The notes beneath the pieces are model-generated. The model was not told the DNA's origin and did not search any database. It saw only the letters and a program-made list of their open reading frames with translations. A stretch of DNA of 64,000 nt from Deinococcus sp. AB2017081 (GTDB taxonomy: Bacteria; Deinococcota; Deinococci; Deinococcales; Deinococcaceae), in contig NZ_CP140098.1 of assembly GCF_034440735.1 (NCBI RefSeq), forward strand, positions 3,267,501-3,331,500. Reading direction: 5' to 3'. The position numbers were made by a program, and so were the translations under genes. This document shows positions 61,410 to 64,000 of the stretch, piece after piece; the stretch's first letter is position 1; the number at the start of each line of letters is the position of its first letter.

Positions 61410-62813
61410 TCAGCGCTCCGGGCTCTCCTCTCCCTCCCAGTCGGGCACGCAGGGACGCAGCGGCCACAGCGCTCTGCGGGCCTCCCCGTCCAGGGTCACG
61501 CGGGTGACCGGCGCGGCGGGCAGCAGCAGGTCGGTGAGGCTGACCCGGCCCCCCGCCGCGAAGACCTCCAGCGAGCACGTGTCGAGGATCACGCGCAGGT
61601 CGGTGTCGCCGCCCGCCGGCGGCAGCGGGGCCGCGTGCGTCCCACCGAAGCCCGGCACGTCCGCGCGGGCGGGCCGCTCCAGCACCAGCTCTCCCCCGCC
61701 GGCGCGCAGGGTCGCCTCCACGCCGGCCTCCGAGCGGAAGGTGAGGATCGCGCGGCCCCCCTGCGGCACCGTCATTTCCAGGTCGAGGGCCTGCCCCGGC
61801 GTGACCTCCACGTCCTGCCCGGGGATCAGCTCCCGTCGCTCCTGCCGCACTCCGTCCAGTTCCCGCACGGGCGTCTGCGTCAGGGCCCACTCAGTGCCGT
61901 CCGGGGCGAGGCCCAGCTCGCGCGGGAGGGTCATCGCGCCACGCCACGGGTGGGTGGGGATGGCCTTGGCGTAGTCCCACGAGTTCATCCACGCCAGCCA
62001 CACGCGCCGCCCGGGGTCGGGCAGGTCGCTGTACGTGATGGCGGCGTAGAAGTCCTTCCCCCAGTCCGCCCAGCGGGCCGGCTGCGTGGGCGTGAAGACC
62101 GCGCCGTCGAAGTCGCCCACCCAGTACTGCGCGCCCGTGCCGCCCTGGGGGCCGCCCGCGAAGACGTCCACCTTCATGACCCAGCGTTCCTGGCCATCCG
62201 GAGTGGTCAGCGGGAACAGATCCGGCACCTCCCAGATGCCGTCCACGCCGCCCACCGGGCCGAATCTGGACAGCTCCCGCCACACGTGCAGGTCGGGCGA
62301 GCCGTACACGCCGATCTGGCGCTCGTCGGGGTGGACGACCACGCTGATCCACTGACCACTGGCCGCGTGCCGGAAGGTCTTCGGATCGCGGAAGTCCTGC
62401 TTGCCCTCGTCGAGCACGGGGTCAGGCGTGGCGAAGTCCCAGGTCGCGCCGCCGTCGCGGCTGACCGCGAGGTGCTGCGCCTGGTGGTAATACCCGGCCG
62501 CGGTGTACATGGCGACCACCGGCGGGTGGGGATCGCCGGGCCGCCCGAGCCCGCTGGTGTTCGCCCAGTCCACGACCGCGCTGCCGGAGAACACGTCGTG
62601 CCGCTCGCGCCACGGCAGGGCGACGTCGTGCTCCGTCCAGGTCAGCAGGTCGGGGCTGGTCGCGTGGCCCCAGCTCATGTAGCCGTGCTCCGCCGCGCGG
62701 GGATTGTGCTGGTAGAAGAGGTGGTACGCGCCGCCCGCGTATACGAGGCCGTTCGGGTCGTTCAGCCAGTACTGCCGGGCCGTGAAATGCACGCGGGGAC
62801 GCAGGGTGCTCAC
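61410..62813 (-). CDS. GH32 beta-fructosidase (sucrose hydrolase/levanase type)
   Basis: This 467-residue glycoside hydrolase cleaves fructose from sucrose or fructans. The five-bladed propeller carries the nucleophile in YWLNDPNGLVYAGG, the stabilising RDP in FRDPKTF and the acid/base Glu in GIWEVPDLFPL. The C-terminal beta-sandwich ends with FAAGGRVSLTDLLL. There is no signal peptide, so an intracellular sucrose(-6-phosphate) hydrolase is most likely. The start is GTG 62813; the frame upstream is Arg-rich shadow. No sugar transporter is adjacent in this window. Confidence 0.92.
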   Translation of the reverse strand: MSTLRPRVHFTARQYWLNDPNGLVYAGGAYHLFYQHNPRAAEHGYMSWGHATSPDLLTWTEHDVALPWRERHDVFSGSAVVDWANTSGLGRPGDPHPPVVAMYTAAGYYHQAQHLAVSRDGGATWDFATPDPVLDEGKQDFRDPKTFRHAASGQWISVVVHPDERQIGVYGSPDLHVWRELSRFGPVGGVDGIWEVPDLFPLTTPDGQERWVMKVDVFAGGPQGGTGAQYWVGDFDGAVFTPTQPARWADWGKDFYAAITYSDLPDPGRRVWLAWMNSWDYAKAIPTHPWRGAMTLPRELGLAPDGTEWALTQTPVRELDGVRQERRELIPGQDVEVTPGQALDLEMTVPQGGRAILTFRSEAGVEATLRAGGGELVLERPARADVPGFGGTHAAPLPPAGGDTDLRVILDTCSLEVFAAGGRVSLTDLLLPAAPVTRVTLDGEARRALWPLRPCVPDWEGEESPER

Positions 62814-62857
62814 CCGCCCATGATGCCCCCCGGCGCGGACGCGCGCATGATGGAGGC

Positions 62858-63565
62858 ATGCCGAGGCGACTCCTGCTGCCCGCCGCGCTGACCGTGCTCG
62901 CGTGGCCCGTTTCCGCGCACGCCGGCGGCGCGGCCCACCCCGCGATCGCTCGCGTGGCCCCCGCCGCCCGCGCAGCGCTGGACGCCCGGCTGCTCGCCGC
63001 CGCCCAGGCCGGGCAGGCCGCGCAGGTCGCGGCGCTGCTGCGCGCCGGGGCGGACGTGAACACCGCCGACGCCGCCGGCCGCACCGCCCTGACGTGGGCG
63101 GTCGTGGGCGACCACGTGGCGGCCGCACGCGTCCTGATCAACGCCGGGGCCGATCCCGACCGGCAGGACGCGCAGCGGAACAACGCCCTGCTCGTGACCG
63201 GGGAGACCGGCAGCGTCGCCATGCTGCGCGAGGTGCTGAGGGCCCGGCCCGACGTGACGCGCACCAACCGCTTCGGCGGCACCGCCCTGATCCCGGCCGC
63301 CGACCGCGGCCACCTCGCGTACGTGCGGGCCGTGCTGGCGACCACGGGCATCGACGTGAACCACGTGAACAACCTGGGCTGGACGGCCCTGCTGGAGGCC
63401 GTGATCCTGGGCGACGGCGGGCCCACGCACACGGAGATCGTGCGCGTGCTGCTGGCGCACGGGGCCGACCCGCGGATCGCCGACCGGGACGGCACCATGG
63501 CCCTGGAGCACGCCCGGCAGCGGGGGTACGCGGGGATGGTGAAGTTACTCCAGGCCACGGACTGA
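62858..63565 (+). CDS. exported ankyrin-repeat protein
   Basis: This 235-residue protein has a signal peptide (MPRRLLLPAALTVLAWPVSAHA) followed by about five ankyrin repeats (LLRAGADVNTADAAGRTALTWAV, LINAGADPDRQDAQRNNALL, and so on). It should bind a partner protein in the periplasm or at the surface. It is divergent from the GH32 gene with about 45 bases between starts. A GGAGG site lies immediately before the ATG, closer than usual. Confidence 0.87.
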   Translation: MPRRLLLPAALTVLAWPVSAHAGGAAHPAIARVAPAARAALDARLLAAAQAGQAAQVAALLRAGADVNTADAAGRTALTWAVVGDHVAAARVLINAGADPDRQDAQRNNALLVTGETGSVAMLREVLRARPDVTRTNRFGGTALIPAADRGHLAYVRAVLATTGIDVNHVNNLGWTALLEAVILGDGGPTHTEIVRVLLAHGADPRIADRDGTMALEHARQRGYAGMVKLLQATD

Positions 63566-63592
63566 GCCCACGCCACGCCGGATACTGCGCCC

Positions 63593-63682
63593 ATGCCGCG
63601 TCCTCTGAAGTTCCTGCTGGCCCTGCTGCCCCTGCTGCTCGCGTCGAGCGCCGCCCGGCGACCGGAGCGCCATGACGCCTGA
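63593..63682 (+). CDS. 29-codon hydrophobic leader ORF overlapping the oxidoreductase start
   Basis: It reads MPRPLKFLLALLPLLLASSA and ends RRPERHDA. GATACT lies six bases before the ATG, as in other leaderless genes here. The first 20 residues look like a signal peptide, but the frame stops at 63680-63682, 11 bases into the next gene, which starts in another frame. It may be a translated leader coupling expression of the oxidoreductase, or the remnant of an exported protein. Confidence 0.4.
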   Translation: MPRPLKFLLALLPLLLASSAARRPERHDA

Positions 63683-64000
63683 CGTGCTGGACGTGGTCGT
63701 GGTCGGGGCTGGGCTGGCCGGACTGGCCGCCGCCCGCGACCTGCACGGGGCCGGGGAGCGCGTGCGGGTGCTCGACAAGGGCCGCGGCGTGTCCGGCCGC
63801 GCCGCGACCCGCCGCGCCCAGGGCGAGGACGGCGCGGCCGCCCGACTCGACCACGGCGCGCGCTTCTTCACGGTGCGCGCGGAGCGCACCCGCGGGCTCG
63901 TGGCGCAGGGGGAACGGGACGGCTGGCTGCGCGAGTGGGCGCGCGGCTTCGCCCGCTGGGAGGACGGCCGCGTCACGGGGGCCCGCAGCGACGGCCACCC
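63672..64000 (+). CDS. FAD-dependent oxidoreductase (renalase-like), truncated by the window edge
   Basis: The visible 109 codons start MTPDVLDVVVVGAGLAGLAA, the dinucleotide-binding loop with the GxGxxG pattern, followed by RVLDKGRGVSGRAATRR and LDHGARFFTVR, typical of renalase-like NAD(P)/FAD amine-oxidase-type proteins common in Deinococcus and cyanobacteria. The C-terminal part lies beyond the right edge. ATG 63672 overlaps the 29-codon ORF. The substrate is unknown. Confidence 0.85.
   Translation, partial: MTPDVLDVVVVGAGLAGLAAARDLHGAGERVRVLDKGRGVSGRAATRRAQGEDGAAARLDHGARFFTVRAERTRGLVAQGERDGWLREWARGFARWEDGRVTGARSDGH

Overview
The window is a stretch of chromosome from a Deinococcus-like bacterium. 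The evidence is very high G+C, a str-type ribosomal cluster (rpsL-rpsG-fusA), a Dps1-type ferritin with a Lys-rich tail, a DR_2241-like chelatase, a DinB-family protein, and many genes with a TANNNT box only 6-8 bases before the start codon, the layout of leaderless mRNAs. I see no prophage, integrase, CRISPR array or full-length IS. The mobile-looking DNA consists of short palindromic repeats and one DUF559 endonuclease gene.

Layout. 1-4.6 kb (minus): partial murE, a GT2 glycosyltransferase with a membrane protein, two deoxynucleoside kinases and a ribbon-helix-helix protein. 4.6-7.2 kb (minus): an SPFH protein behind a near-perfect palindrome, then a cysteine-free FmdB-like protein coupled to an HtrA-type protease. 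7.36-9.5 kb (plus): an 18-bp palindrome, a glmS ribozyme and glmS. 9.6-13.5 kb (minus): a membrane protein, then fusA, rpsG and rpsL, with rpsL apparently starting at CTG. 13.8-14.0 kb: tRNA-Ser(CGA). 14.0-19.9 kb (minus): a six-repeat protein, sucB, ribokinase and sucA. 20-25.7 kb: small enzymes and envelope proteins, a membrane HD-GYP protein and a YbjN-like protein. 25.7-26.4 kb: ywbE split by a 124-bp repeat, then a 211-nt structured RNA with tRNA-like ends. 27-33.9 kb (minus): purC-purS-cupin-purQ-dinB-purL, then purF, with a repeat-flanked DUF559 gene inserted in the opposite orientation between purL and purF.

34-48 kb holds a chelatase, an EF-hand protein, two M20 peptidases, an S41 peptidase, two transporters, an M28 lipoprotein, an MBL hydrolase, dps and a DUF4385 protein. 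48.5-53 kb holds an S9 peptidase and a GGDEF-EAL protein. 53.4-58.8 kb holds an RGG-repeat protein, a solitary THI5-like binding protein, a CAP-domain lipoprotein and a beta-helix lipoprotein. 58.9-61.4 kb holds a winged-helix regulator with a helical-repeat-like body, opposite a 41-residue peptide gene and a RIO kinase. The window ends with a GH32 enzyme, a secreted ankyrin protein, a 29-codon ORF and a partial FAD oxidoreductase.

Most of the window is housekeeping: wall synthesis, amino sugars, translation, the TCA cycle and purines. The least explained items are the tRNA-like RNA at 26118-26328, the GAGCG(G/A)AGCGAG repeat family that broke ywbE, the DUF559-repeat unit, the two internally repeated proteins (14067-14552 and 53467-54324) and the regulator-peptide pair near 60.3 kb. 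All identifications come from reading the sequence; no database search was run.
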